Below, in pieces: positions 34,690 through 42,962 of a stretch of DNA of 64,000 bases (the stretch's first letter is position 1; every line of letters begins with the position of its first letter). The stretch is from Plantactinospora soyae. Lineage in GTDB: Bacteria > Actinomycetota > Actinomycetes > Mycobacteriales > Micromonosporaceae. Position numbers and translations under genes: made by a program. A model generated the notes under the pieces. That model was given only the letters and a program-made list of their open reading frames with translations, was not told where the DNA came from and did not search any database. The stretch covers positions 7,130,001 through 7,194,000 of the forward strand of contig NZ_JADBEB010000001.1 of assembly GCF_014874095.1 (NCBI RefSeq). Reading direction: 5' to 3'.

Positions 34690-34711
34690 GAAACTAGTAT
34701 CACGAATCTAT
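34680..34711. promoter_or_regulatory. PadR operator, near-perfect 32-bp palindrome over the start codon
   Basis: Arms ATAGATTC (34680-34687) and GAATCTAT (34704-34711) are perfect. The centre is the self-complementary ACTAGT, and the intervening positions are mostly symmetric. It overlaps the GTG of the PadR gene and its -10 region, so binding should shut off the whole operon. Confidence 0.7.
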
Positions 34712-34787
34712 TCGCTCCGCACCAGGCCTCAGGCGGGGGCACTCGGCCGGCGACGACCTGCACTCCACGGCTCTGGACCTGCGGTGG

Positions 34788-35453
34788 TCACACGGCGCCG
34801 AGCAGCGATTCGAGCGGCCGGGGCAGGTTGTTCCGGTCCACTGCCGCCTCCACGAGCAGCCTCGCGTAGCGCAGCTTGCGGCGCGAGCCGCTGCCGAGGA
34901 ACCGCCACATCTGCGCTTCCGGCTCCCGGCCGCGCCATGCCGGCTGGCTCTGCAACGAGCGGAACGACCCGAGATCGCCCTGCGAGTCGAAGAGTGCTTC
35001 GACCTGCGCCGTGCCCACGGCGCGGATCAACTCGTCCTCCAGATCGTCGACGCAGACGTAGAACCCGAGGTGCTCCATCTCCACGCGCGTGCGGGGTGAA
35101 CCGATCTGGGCGGCGACCAACCCACGGCGGAATATCTCCGCCTCCCGCAGGTCGCAAAGACCGGCAAGCCGTACCCGGGTACCCAACGGGCCCAGCCTCG
35201 TCAGGAACCGGCCGATCGCCTGCGCCCCACCGATCGGCAGGATCACGACTCGCTCCGCCTCGAGATCCCGGCCACGGCCCCTCGCGGCCGTCTCCAGCGC
35301 GATCTGGTCGCTGACACCCTCGACGAGCACCACGGCAACCGCGCCGTCGACCTTCGCCAGGGCCTGGGCCGTCGCCCGGACCGGGGCGGCCGGGCCACTC
35401 GCGTACCCATCGAGCGCCCGGCGCGCCCGTTCGCGGCGATCGGTGACATCCAT
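34788..35453 (-). CDS. TOPRIM-domain protein
   Basis: The 221-residue protein has a TOPRIM fold: 'VAVVLVEGVSDQIALETAA' (39-57) with the catalytic Glu45, 'RVVILPIGGAQAIGRFLTRL' (68-87), and 'VRLAGLCDLREAEIF' with D101 and then R103 at the usual DxD position. No ATPase domain is attached, unlike OLD nucleases. Similar actinobacterial proteins are annotated as TOPRIM nucleotidyltransferase/hydrolase-domain proteins and might cut or bind DNA or RNA. The ATG at 35453 follows GGGAGCC; the open frame extends upstream without good sequence. It stands alone. Confidence 0.7.
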   Translation of the reverse strand: MDVTDRRERARRALDGYASGPAAPVRATAQALAKVDGAVAVVLVEGVSDQIALETAARGRGRDLEAERVVILPIGGAQAIGRFLTRLGPLGTRVRLAGLCDLREAEIFRRGLVAAQIGSPRTRVEMEHLGFYVCVDDLEDELIRAVGTAQVEALFDSQGDLGSFRSLQSQPAWRGREPEAQMWRFLGSGSRRKLRYARLLVEAAVDRNNLPRPLESLLGAV

Positions 35454-35844
35454 GGTCGGCTCCCGGTTCAGTTGTGATGGCAGAAGCTCCTGCGCATCCG
35501 GCCGAACCCGCGGGCTGTCCTGGTACGGCCCGTTCTCACGCGGGTGGTCGTCAGATGGCGTGCCGTCCGGGTGAACATGTCGGCTCGCGGCCATGGCCGC
35601 ATCATCGGCAATGTGCATGCGGCCGACAAGCGATTAACGGCGCCTGCGCAGCTGGCAGCCACGACGCGAACAGGCTCGGCGTCACCCAAGCCCATGCGGC
35701 ATCCACGGGACCACCGTCACCGCGACGCCCATCATGGGCAGTCCCGTCCGTCGTTCGACCAACTCGATCGCGCGGCGCTCAGACCAGCCCCATTGCGGCT
35801 GTGCGGGGACAGACGACGGACGAGGCACCGAGCCGAGGTCCGGC
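35454..35844. other. 390 bp without a recognisable gene
   Basis: Between the TOPRIM gene and the next gene (stop at 35845) I see no convincing reading frame or structured repeat. It should contain the TOPRIM promoter. Confidence 0.4.
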
Positions 35845-36606
35845 TCAGCGCACGTCGGAGTCGATCTCCTGCATCGTGCCGTCCGGTCCCATCCGGAACC
35901 GCCGGGGCGGTCCCATCCTCTGGCGCGCCCGCTGGTAGTCGGCCTCGCGCTCGACCTGCTCCCGCCCGGTCGGGTCGGTCACCCGGAAGCCGTGCAGGGA
36001 AACCATTTCCGCATCGATGTCGCCCGGGCCGGGCCGGCCTTCGATCACGAAGCCGAACAGCGCACGTAGCGCCTCCTCACCCAGCTCCAGCGGATGGAAC
36101 GGCAACGGATAGGGACCCTGGGCGGGCCATCCGGGAATCGGCACGACCGGATGCTCTCCAGCCCAGAACGGCAGTTCGAAGTCGTACGGCTCGCCGATGT
36201 CCTCCTCGATGCCGCCGTCCGGTGACAGGCTCAGCGAGCGGACCAGTTTTCCCTCCTCCCAGACGGCCAGGCCCAGCCAGTCCGACACGGAATGCATCCC
36301 GTGCGTGATGATCCGCCGACCGGCGCCGGCCGCACGCAGGTGTTCGGGGAGTTCGGACGGACGATCGAGCGCGAACCTGCGATCGCAGAGCAGTTCGGCC
36401 CCGGCCAGCACGGTGGCGTAGGTGATGTCGTCCGGCGGGTACGGCCAGTCGAGCAGCGTGCCGTCGCCGACACGCGTCACCTCGTACCCCGGGTGGGCCC
36501 GCCGCACGAGTTCCTCGGACTCGGCCGGATCGCAGGCCGACGCGCCATCCAAGGCGGGGACCAGGTCCCCGTCAGTGAACGCAAGCAACGCGGTCTTCGC
36601 ACCCAT
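35845..36606 (-). CDS. Conserved actinobacterial hypothetical protein (DUF6928-like)
   Basis: The 253-residue protein starts 'MGAKTALLAFTDGDLVPALD' and resembles an actinobacterial hypothetical family that I believe is DUF6928. 'VRRAHPGYEVTRVGDGTLLDWPYPPDD' and 'HGMHSVSDWLGLAVWEEGKLVRSLSLSPDGGIEEDIGEPYDFELPFWAGEHP' are its striking segments. No signal peptide or helix is evident and the function is unknown. The ATG at 36606 has GGGGGGAG upstream. It follows the thioesterase gene by 76 bp and may share its transcript. Confidence 0.7.
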   Translation of the reverse strand: MGAKTALLAFTDGDLVPALDGASACDPAESEELVRRAHPGYEVTRVGDGTLLDWPYPPDDITYATVLAGAELLCDRRFALDRPSELPEHLRAAGAGRRIITHGMHSVSDWLGLAVWEEGKLVRSLSLSPDGGIEEDIGEPYDFELPFWAGEHPVVPIPGWPAQGPYPLPFHPLELGEEALRALFGFVIEGRPGPGDIDAEMVSLHGFRVTDPTGREQVEREADYQRARQRMGPPRRFRMGPDGTMQEIDSDVR

Positions 36607-36682
36607 GCCCGCTCCCCCCACTTGTTCGCTGCGCGATGGCTGCGGACTGTGAAAGCGACCACCGCAACCGACCGTCTGACGC

Positions 36683-37105
36683 CTACAGCCCCAGGTACGA
36701 CGTGTCGGTGGCCAGGGACCGCAGTCGCTCGACCGGCTCGGGCACGAGGCGGCGCAGCTCCCGGTCCAGCAGGCCACCGACGCTGGTTACCTGAGCGATC
36801 GGTGTGTTGTCGATGCCCGTGTAGTCCTGCTCTACCTGGAAGGTCTTGCCCTCGCCCCAAACAAAGCGGCAGGTGACGTCAACCTCGTCGCCGGCCCGCA
36901 ACTCCTTCAGGTAACGGATCCTGGTCTCCAGCACCACCGGGCCTACGCCAGCCGCGAGCAGCACTTCCAGTGACAGCCCGGCAGCAAGGAAGCACTGCCA
37001 GCGGGCGTGCTCGGCGTACTGCAGGTAGACGGCCTGGTTCACGTGCCCCTGGAGGTCCAACTCGTAGCCACGCACCGCGATGCGCACCTGAAACACGTCA
37101 GCCAT
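36683..37105 (-). CDS. 4HBT (YbgC/FcbC-type) acyl-CoA thioesterase
   Basis: The 140-residue protein is a hot-dog fold thioesterase: 'VFQVRIAVRGYELDLQGHVNQAVYLQYAEHARW' carries the family's 'D..GHVN...Y..Y.E.AR' signature, where an Asp normally acts. The body continues 'LETRIRYLKELRAGDEVDVTCRFVW'. In this protein the usual 'VRFSDTDAMGHVNN' reads 'VRGYELDLQGHVNQ', so the catalytic Asp is probably D19 ('ELD'). It would hydrolyse acyl-CoA or acyl-carrier thioesters. The ATG at 37105 replaces a longer open frame that lacks family resemblance. Confidence 0.82.
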   Translation of the reverse strand: MADVFQVRIAVRGYELDLQGHVNQAVYLQYAEHARWQCFLAAGLSLEVLLAAGVGPVVLETRIRYLKELRAGDEVDVTCRFVWGEGKTFQVEQDYTGIDNTPIAQVTSVGGLLDRELRRLVPEPVERLRSLATDTSYLGL

Positions 37106-37274
37106 CGCCCGATCCTGCCATGGCCGGCGACCGGTGACCGGCCCCGGCCGGAGCGGAACAACCGGACTGGTCCACCGGACGAGCTGAACACCGCCCGGCT
37201 TCAGCCGCGATGCCACTCGCCGGTTCGTCCTCTGCTTAGATCGTTCTGACGATCGAGGAAGGGAGCGGTACGCC

Positions 37275-37742
37275 GTGACGCCAGAGCTTCAGGAGCAGGA
37301 AGAACGCCTCCAGTTCGACCGCTTTGACCATGACGACGCCTGGGACCTGGGGAGTCGCCTGGTCGGCCTGGCCAGAGAACGTGGTCACGCTGTCACCGTC
37401 GACATCCGCCTCGGCGACCACCAGATCTTCCACTACGCGCTGGCCGGTACCTCTGCTGACAACGACGAGTGGATCGAACGCAAGATCCGCGTCGTCCGCC
37501 GATTCGGGCACAGCTCCTACCTCGTGGGCCAGGGCTACCGCGACCGCGGCACCACCTTCGAGGAACAAGCCCACCTCGAAGCGGCCCTGTACGCCGCGCA
37601 CGGCGGCTGCTTCCCGATCATCCTCCGGGGCACCGGCCCGATCGGCACGGTCACCGTCTCGGGTCTGCCCCAGCTCGACGACCACCGCCTCGTCGTCGAG
37701 GCCCTCGGACTCTTCCTGAGGTCCAAGGATTCCGAGGTATAA
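37275..37742 (+). CDS. Heme-degrading-domain (UPF0303) protein
   Basis: The 155-residue protein matches the UPF0303/heme-degrading (HbpS-like, PF03928) family: 'FDHDDAWDLGSRLVGLARERGHAVTVDIRLGDHQIFHYALAGTSADNDEWIERKIRVVRRFGHSSYLVG' and 'HGGCFPIILRGTGPIGTVTVSGLPQLDDHRLVVEAL'. Structures in this family include bacterial heme/porphyrin-binding and yeast Get-pathway relatives; the biochemical role is unclear. The GTG at 37275 is preceded by GGAAGGGAG. It is the only gene on the + strand between 37.1 and 38.1 kb. Confidence 0.82.
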   Translation: MTPELQEQEERLQFDRFDHDDAWDLGSRLVGLARERGHAVTVDIRLGDHQIFHYALAGTSADNDEWIERKIRVVRRFGHSSYLVGQGYRDRGTTFEEQAHLEAALYAAHGGCFPIILRGTGPIGTVTVSGLPQLDDHRLVVEALGLFLRSKDSEV

Positions 37743-38085
37743 GGTCGCCTGCCCTGCGTGATGCGCCCGGGCCCAGTACGTCTGGGGGCCGGCCGCCGGC
37801 ACGCGGCGCCGTCCCGCCTAGCCCTGGCGCAGCAAGCACCCTTCAAGTCGGGGCAGGCTCCGGGGGATCCCGCTCCTGGTGAACGGGCCGCGAAACGGCC
37901 TAACTCCCCCAACCGTCGAGCCGCAACCGCCGGGATCACGGCAGAACCCGGTGCTGAGCGGGACGTTGACGCAGCGCGGGTCGCCTGAGGCCAACGCCGG
38001 CCCGACGGCGCGGGAGCTGAAGCCCTGGCTGCGCGGGCGCTTGCCGTCGACCCGTGGGCCGACGTACCGGCCGCCGCCTCCGAAC
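37743..38085. other. Intergenic region upstream of the palindrome-controlled operon
   Basis: No gene is seen here. The last part leads into the tandem palindromes at 38086-38138. Confidence 0.45.
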
Positions 38086-38138
38086 GACTGCTTTCCTGTG
38101 AGGAAAGCCACGACGACTTTCCTTGTAGGAAAGCAGTC
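38086..38138. promoter_or_regulatory. Tandem 17-bp palindromes inside a larger inverted repeat
   Basis: Two copies of CTTTCCT-N3-AGGAAAG lie at 38091-38107 and 38117-38133, 26 bp apart. The outer sequences extend this: GACTGCTTTCCT (38086-38097) is the exact complement of AGGAAAGCAGTC (38127-38138). The cluster ends 21 bp before the start of the membrane protein gene. It should be the operator of the winged-helix protein encoded second in the operon. Confidence 0.75.
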
Positions 38139-38159
38139 CAATGATCAAAGATAGGTCCC

Positions 38160-38633
38160 ATGAACCCCCGAGATGCCCAGCTTTCGCTCGACGACATCCA
38201 ACGCCTGCAGGACAAGACTCGAGAGCAGATCGTCCGCCAGAGCGTCATCCCCCCGTACGTCCCGCTCGCAGCACTGGGACTCTTTGCCGGCCTGGCGTCC
38301 GTCGATCTCCAGAACCCTTGGCGTACCGCCGCCCTCCTGTCCGGGTTCGGGCTCTTCCTCGGAGTGGGGATCGTGCACGAACAACGGGCCCTCGTGCAGC
38401 GAAAGCCGACTGGCCCGGAGTGGCTGTTCTGGGTGGGAGTGTCGGCCGGGCTCATGCTGCTGTTCGGCGTCTTCCGGATCGCCGCCTGGGCGTGGATGGC
38501 TCTGCCGCCGGAAGGACTGCTGTCGCAGGGCACGCTCGCCGCTGCCGCCACGGCTGCGACCTACGTCGCGATAACGCCCCTGATCCGCCGGACCTTCAAG
38601 AAGATCGTGCTGCGCGAGAGCCGACGCGCCTGA
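38160..38633 (+). CDS. Small membrane protein in a winged-helix regulator operon
   Basis: The 157-residue protein has a short N-terminal amphipathic region ('LSLDDIQRLQDKTREQIVRQS') and four hydrophobic segments: 'VPLAALGLFAGLASV', 'AALLSGFGLFLGVGIV', 'LFWVGVSAGLMLLFGVFRIAAWAWMAL', 'LAAAATAATYVAITPLI'. No family is recognised. Its TGA overlaps the ATG of the regulator gene by 1 bp (TGATG), so the two are coupled. It may be a sensor or transporter partner of the regulator. GATAGG lies just upstream of the ATG, a poor but possible ribosome site. Confidence 0.78.
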   Translation: MNPRDAQLSLDDIQRLQDKTREQIVRQSVIPPYVPLAALGLFAGLASVDLQNPWRTAALLSGFGLFLGVGIVHEQRALVQRKPTGPEWLFWVGVSAGLMLLFGVFRIAAWAWMALPPEGLLSQGTLAAAATAATYVAITPLIRRTFKKIVLRESRRA

Positions 38634-39031
38634 TGGACCCCCGTTTCGACGAGTTCCTGCACGTCCCGGCACGGTTGTCGATCGTCGCCCTGCTGGCGCC
38701 GGCCGCCTGGGTGGATTTCAGTTTCCTGAGGGACACGATCGGGACCAGCGATTCGGCGCTGTCCAAGCATGTCTCGGCATTGGCCGAGGCCGGATATGTC
38801 AACGTTCGCAAAGATCAGCAACGCCGGGCACGGCGTACCTCCGTCCAGCTCACCGCGCACGGACGGCACGCGTTTCAGCGCCACGCGGCCGCACTGCAGC
38901 AGATCGTCGCCGCCGCCCAGGCGTCAGCGGCGCTGACCACGCCGGACAGCCACGCCAGTGAGCCGGCCGACAGTTCCGAGATGGTCGCATCAGTCGATCT
39001 GTCGGACGACACGATCTCCAAGATCTCCTAG
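38633..39031 (+). CDS. Winged-helix (MarR/ArsR-like) transcriptional regulator
   Basis: The 132-residue protein has 'MDPRFDEFLHVPARLSIVALLAPAAWVDFSFLRDTIGTSDSALSKHVSALAEAGYVNVRKDQQRRARRTSVQLTAHGRHAFQRHAAALQQI', a winged helix with the 'S.LS.HV..L...GYV' recognition helix typical of the HTH_27 family. The last 40 residues are Ser/Asp-rich and probably disordered. It is coupled to the membrane protein gene and is the likely ligand of the palindromes at 38086-38138. The inducing signal is unknown. Confidence 0.85.
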   Translation: MDPRFDEFLHVPARLSIVALLAPAAWVDFSFLRDTIGTSDSALSKHVSALAEAGYVNVRKDQQRRARRTSVQLTAHGRHAFQRHAAALQQIVAAAQASAALTTPDSHASEPADSSEMVASVDLSDDTISKIS

Positions 39032-39230
39032 GCCACCGGTCCGACGCTGGCCGGGACGGAAACGTCAAGCATCAGGTGGGACCAGACCGGAACGGACCTC
39101 GGCAGCGGTGGTTGCGCAGCCAGGCACGTACACCCGTGCTCCTTGTGGACAAGAAAGTGCCCTCTTTCGGCTTCTCTGGCGGTCGGCCCAGGATGAGCAA
39201 CGGCAACGGCCATCGGTAGAGGGGAGCGAC

Positions 39231-40025
39231 ATGGGCGTCGTGGTAATCAGTGGCGGCACGAACGGGATGGGACGGGCACTCGCGCTCGGGCGAGCCGAAC
39301 GCGGCGACCATGTCCTGGTGCTCGGTCGCAACCGTGAACGCGGCGAGGCGCTGGCCGGCGGCTCGATCGCCTTCCTTCCCGTCGACCTGTCCAGCGTGGC
39401 CGAGACGCGGCAGGTCGTCGAGCACATCCTCGCCGAGTACCAGGTCGTCGACGCACTGACGCTGTTCGCCAACGCGGTGGCCCCACGCCGCACCGTGACC
39501 GTCGACGGCCTGGAACGCACGTTCGCGCTCTACTACCTCAGTCGCTATCTGTTGAGCTTCGGCCTGCGTCCGGCCCTCGACCGGGCCACCGGACCGGTGA
39601 TCGTGAACATCGCCGGTGTCGGGGTCACCAGAGGCGGGGTGCGCTGGGCCGACCCGCAGCTGGCGTCGGGCTATTCGGTAGTCGCCGCACAGCTGCAGGC
39701 CGGTCGAGCCAACGATCTGCTCGGTGTGGGCTTCGCCCAGCGGTCCGGTAGCCGAGCCCGATATGTGCTCTACCATCCCGGCTTCACCAGGAGCGGCGAT
39801 CGTAGCTCGCTTCCGCTGGTGGTCCGTGGGCTGCTAGCGGCGGCGTCGGTGGTGGCCCGACCCGTTGCCGACGCGGTAGCGCCGATTCACCAGTTCCTGG
39901 ACGCGCCGCCGGCCGCGCCGCTGACCGCCGTCGACCGGAACAAGCGACTTCCGCCCAGCTTTGTGACCCTCGACCCGCATGACGCCGCGCGGTTGATGGA
40001 CCTCACCGAAAAGCTGCTGGCCTGA
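39231..40025 (+). CDS. Short-chain dehydrogenase-like protein with degenerate active site
   Basis: The 264-residue protein has an SDR Rossmann motif 'SGGTNGMGRALALG' (7-20) and 'VLGRNRERGEAL' for NADP. The structural motif reads 'NAVA' instead of NAG. The catalytic Ser position is 'VNIAGVGV' and the expected Tyr-x3-Lys is missing: the closest text is 'GYSVVAAQLQAGRAND', with no Lys four residues after the Tyr. It may bind NAD(P) without classical dehydrogenase chemistry. The ATG at 39231 follows GGGGAGCGAC. It lies 200 bp after the winged-helix gene, with its own promoter probable. Confidence 0.78.
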   Translation: MGVVVISGGTNGMGRALALGRAERGDHVLVLGRNRERGEALAGGSIAFLPVDLSSVAETRQVVEHILAEYQVVDALTLFANAVAPRRTVTVDGLERTFALYYLSRYLLSFGLRPALDRATGPVIVNIAGVGVTRGGVRWADPQLASGYSVVAAQLQAGRANDLLGVGFAQRSGSRARYVLYHPGFTRSGDRSSLPLVVRGLLAAASVVARPVADAVAPIHQFLDAPPAAPLTAVDRNKRLPPSFVTLDPHDAARLMDLTEKLLA

Positions 40026-40132
40026 ACCGTCCCTACCATCCGTGGACGGCGTCCGACGGGAGGCGGACCTGCGTCGGGGTCCGGTCGGCCGGAGCACTCC
40101 TAAACCTGGGCAGGGTCGTCAGGCGGGAACAG

Positions 40133-40684
40133 TCACGGTACCGGGTCGGACAGGCTGGCCTGACGGTGCCTACGGAGTCGTTGCAACAGCCTGGCGACGA
40201 TCACGGGCAGCAGGTGCAGCACGACAAGAAGCACGACCGTCAACAGGGCGATCTGGCTGACGGAAAGCCCTTGCGGTGCCAGCACCAGGCACGCGCTCAA
40301 GCAGGTGAGCAGCACGTGCGTCACCACACGCCGCAGAATTCCTCCGGTCGGCATGTCCGAGCCGGCCGTGTCGAGCTTGGCGGCACCCCGCCCCAGCGTC
40401 GTGACCGCCGCCCCGATCGCGATCAGGATGGCGAACTGCAGCGCCCAGAGGGCAGCTGTCCCGAGGCTGGCATCGTCGGTCACCGACGGCGCCGCGATGG
40501 TCGTGGCGGCGAACACGATGAAGGCCGGCGGCCAGGTGAAGACAAAGGCGGTTGTCGCTGCCAGCACGGTCCTTCTCGGCAGACTGACCTCCGGCTGAAC
40601 CTGCTGTGCGATGCGGCCGATCACTTCGTCGGAGGCCCACACCAGCTTGCGGGCCGAGCGCGTGTCGGGCGTCGGGTGCGACAT
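40133..40684 (-). CDS. Hypothetical membrane protein
   Basis: The 183-residue protein has an N-terminal soluble part and about four hydrophobic segments ('VLAATTAFVFTWPPAFIVFAATTIAAP', 'ALWALQFAILIAIGAAVTTLG', 'VVTHVLLTCLSACLVLA', 'QIALLTVVLLVVLHLLPVIVARLL'). I recognise no family. TAGGCT stands 7 nt before the ATG at 40684 with no ribosome site, as in many leaderless genes of this window. It is divergent from the alpha/beta hydrolase gene at 40885. Confidence 0.6.
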   Translation of the reverse strand: MSHPTPDTRSARKLVWASDEVIGRIAQQVQPEVSLPRRTVLAATTAFVFTWPPAFIVFAATTIAAPSVTDDASLGTAALWALQFAILIAIGAAVTTLGRGAAKLDTAGSDMPTGGILRRVVTHVLLTCLSACLVLAPQGLSVSQIALLTVVLLVVLHLLPVIVARLLQRLRRHRQASLSDPVP

Positions 40685-40884
40685 GCGGGCAAGCCTAGGG
40701 CGGTCAACCGCCGATGGCGAGAACGGATAAACGTGAGTCATCGTGACATCTACGATGGCCGCTTGGCATCGACGATGGCCGCCCCGTGCTCGCCCGACCG
40801 GGCACTGACGCGTCACCTGATCGCCGGCCCCGATCCGCGCACATGACCCCACGACCCGTTCCCGCCGGCCGTAGTCTCACCGAC

Positions 40885-41760
40885 ATGACGAACCCACAGA
40901 CGCATATCCTCGCCGCACCCGGCGTCGACCTGGTCTACGACGTCCGCGGCCCGCTCCCCCCGTCCGGCGGGCGCCCCGCGTTGCTCATGATCGGCCAGCC
41001 GATGACGGCGGACGGCTTCGAAGCGCTCGCCGCATACTTCACCGACCGCACGGTCGTCACCTACGACCCACGAGGCCTGGGCCGCAGCGTCCGCACGGAC
41101 GGCCGGTCCGACCACACACCGCAGCAGCAGGCGGACGATCTGCACCTGCTGATCGAGGCGCTCGGCGCCGGTCCGGTCGACGTGTTCGCCAGCAGCGGTG
41201 GCGCGGTGACCGCGCTCGAACTGGTCGCGAGCCATCCTGGCGACGTCGTCACGCTGGTAGCGCACGAGCCGCCGATCAACGCGGTGCTCCCCGACGCGAA
41301 GGCCGCCGAGCGCGCCCGGGCCGCCTTCCACGAGGCGTACCAGACGAGGGGCACCGGCGCCGGCATGGCCGCGTTCATCGCGATGACATCCTGGCAGGGC
41401 GAGTTCACCGACGCCTACTTCGACCAGCCTCAGCCCGACCCAGCGGCGTTTGGCATGTCGACCGACGACGACGGCAGCCGAGACGATCCGCTGCTGTCGC
41501 AGAACTCGTGGGCGGTCAGCGACTACCGCCCCGACGCGAGCACGCTCGGCGCGGCACAGACCCGGGTCGTGATCGCGGTCGGCGAGGAGTCGGCGGAAAC
41601 GTACACCGCGCGTACGGCCGTAGCCACCGCGGCGTTGCTCGGCCAGGAGGCCGTGGTGTTCCCGAGCCACCACGGCGGCTTTCTCGATGGCCGGTTCGGC
41701 TACGCGGGCAAGCCGGAGGAGTTCGCGACGAGGCTGCGCGGCGTGCTGGACGCCGGCTGA
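40885..41760 (+). CDS. Alpha/beta hydrolase
   Basis: The 291-residue protein has an alpha/beta hydrolase fold: 'LLMIGQPMTADGFEALA', 'VVTYDPRGLGRSVRTDG', the nucleophile elbow 'VDVFASSGGAVTALELVASHP' (Ser in 'SSGG') and a C-terminal 'FPSHHGGFLDG' with the catalytic His. The oxyanion region has IGQPM instead of the common HG, as seen in several actinobacterial paralogues. The substrate is unknown. TAGTCT at 40872-40877 stands 7 nt before the ATG, which suggests leaderless translation; 33 upstream codons in frame are not protein-like. Confidence 0.8.
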   Translation: MTNPQTHILAAPGVDLVYDVRGPLPPSGGRPALLMIGQPMTADGFEALAAYFTDRTVVTYDPRGLGRSVRTDGRSDHTPQQQADDLHLLIEALGAGPVDVFASSGGAVTALELVASHPGDVVTLVAHEPPINAVLPDAKAAERARAAFHEAYQTRGTGAGMAAFIAMTSWQGEFTDAYFDQPQPDPAAFGMSTDDDGSRDDPLLSQNSWAVSDYRPDASTLGAAQTRVVIAVGEESAETYTARTAVATAALLGQEAVVFPSHHGGFLDGRFGYAGKPEEFATRLRGVLDAG

Positions 41761-41929
41761 CCGTCGCGGGCCTGCCGGCCGGCGAAGCCGCTGTCCAGAA
41801 TCGGCTCACCGGAGTTTTCGGTGCCGTGGATGTCGGCCGGCTGGACGCGGTGACCGCGAAGGTTTGCCCGGTTGGTCTGGCTACGGGCTGGGATGCTCCG
41901 CTGCGATGCGCTGTCGTAGGGTCGTGGTG

Positions 41930-42424
41930 GTGAAGAGGTACAGCAGGGAACACCAGCGCCTGATGGCCACGTGGGCCGCAGGTTGCGCCGAGCGGGTACT
42001 TCCGCTCTTCGAGCGGGCACACCCGGAGGATGGGCGGCCCCGACGGGCCATCGAGGTTTGCCGTAGTTGGGTTGACACGGGCGTCTTCAGGATGGCGGAG
42101 ATTCGTGGAGCCTCCCTTGACGCTCACGCGGCGGCGCGGACGGCGAAGGGGAATGACGACGCGGCCTGCTTCGCCGCCCGTGCCGCAGGACAGGCGGTAG
42201 CGACGGCGCACGTGCCGCAACACGCCTTCGGCGGTTCCTACTACGCACTCAAAGCTGTGGCGGCAGCAGATCGTGAGCAGCCTGAGACTGCCGCGACGAC
42301 GGAGCGCGAGTGGCAGGCACAGCAGCTCTCCGACGACCTCAAGCAGGAATTCCTTGCACGGGTGATTATCGAAACACGTCGAACTGGCATCTTCATCACC
42401 GTCAGGAAGGACGAGGATTTCTAG
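41930..42424 (+). CDS. Putative immunity protein (Imm5-like), orphan
   Basis: The 164-residue protein resembles the putative immunity protein family: 'HQRLMATWAAGCAERVLPLFERAHPEDGRPRRAIEVCRSWVDTG', then an Ala-rich helical part 'FAARAAGQAVATAHVPQHAFGGSYYALKAVAAAD'. Family members are linked to polymorphic toxin or contact-dependent systems elsewhere. No toxin gene is adjacent, so it may defend against toxins of neighbours or be domesticated. The GTG at 41930 has AGGG 8 nt upstream; an in-frame ATG at 41906 is an alternative. Confidence 0.65.
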   Translation: MKRYSREHQRLMATWAAGCAERVLPLFERAHPEDGRPRRAIEVCRSWVDTGVFRMAEIRGASLDAHAAARTAKGNDDAACFAARAAGQAVATAHVPQHAFGGSYYALKAVAAADREQPETAATTEREWQAQQLSDDLKQEFLARVIIETRRTGIFITVRKDEDF

Positions 42425-42490
42425 TGCCATGACCCATGGGCTGGCCGACTGTAGTGGGGCTGGGCCAGAAGGGGTGGCCACGATCGACCG

Positions 42491-42808
42491 TCAGGCGTGG
42501 AGCACCGAGAAGTATCCCCAGACGGCCCCAATGATCAGGCCGAGAACAGCGACGCTCCCCCACCGACGTCTGGGTGCCCTGACCGCAGAGAGCAGCACAA
42601 CGCCGTAGAGCCCCAGGGTGACGACAGACCAGAGCGCGGCAACGGGGACCCGGCCGGAGCCGCAGCCGGCGGGCGCCGGAAGCGTCATCGCACAGATCTC
42701 GTGGCGCGGCACGGCCAACCACCAGTACGCGGCCCAGGCCCCCACCGTCAACACGGCACCGCCGACGACCAACACCCAGCAGCTCGCCCTGCCGCCCACC
42801 CGAAGCAC
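42491..42808 (-). CDS. Small membrane protein (3 TM), uncharacterised
   Basis: The 105-residue protein has three hydrophobic segments ('SCWVLVVGGAVLTVGAWAAYWWLAV', 'VPVAALWSVVTLGLYGVVLLSAV', 'WGSVAVLGLIIGAVWGYFSVL') and a Cys pair outside them ('EICAMTLPAPAGCGSG'). No family is recognised. The GTG at 42808 is the first plausible start; the ATG 26 bp upstream is in another frame. It shares the minus strand with the secreted protein gene 154 bp upstream. Confidence 0.5.
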   Translation of the reverse strand: MLRVGGRASCWVLVVGGAVLTVGAWAAYWWLAVPRHEICAMTLPAPAGCGSGRVPVAALWSVVTLGLYGVVLLSAVRAPRRRWGSVAVLGLIIGAVWGYFSVLHA

Positions 42809-42962
42809 AGACAGAACGATAGACGAGCATCGCAGGAGTGGGCCGTCACTCCGTAGGAGCGAGTGGCCACCGCCGGGCTGGTCGACCCAGCGGTGGCCGA
42901 ACGGGTGCGGGAGCGCCTGTCCAGGCAGGCGCGCAGCGCCCGGCAGTGGCAGGTTCAGGCCT

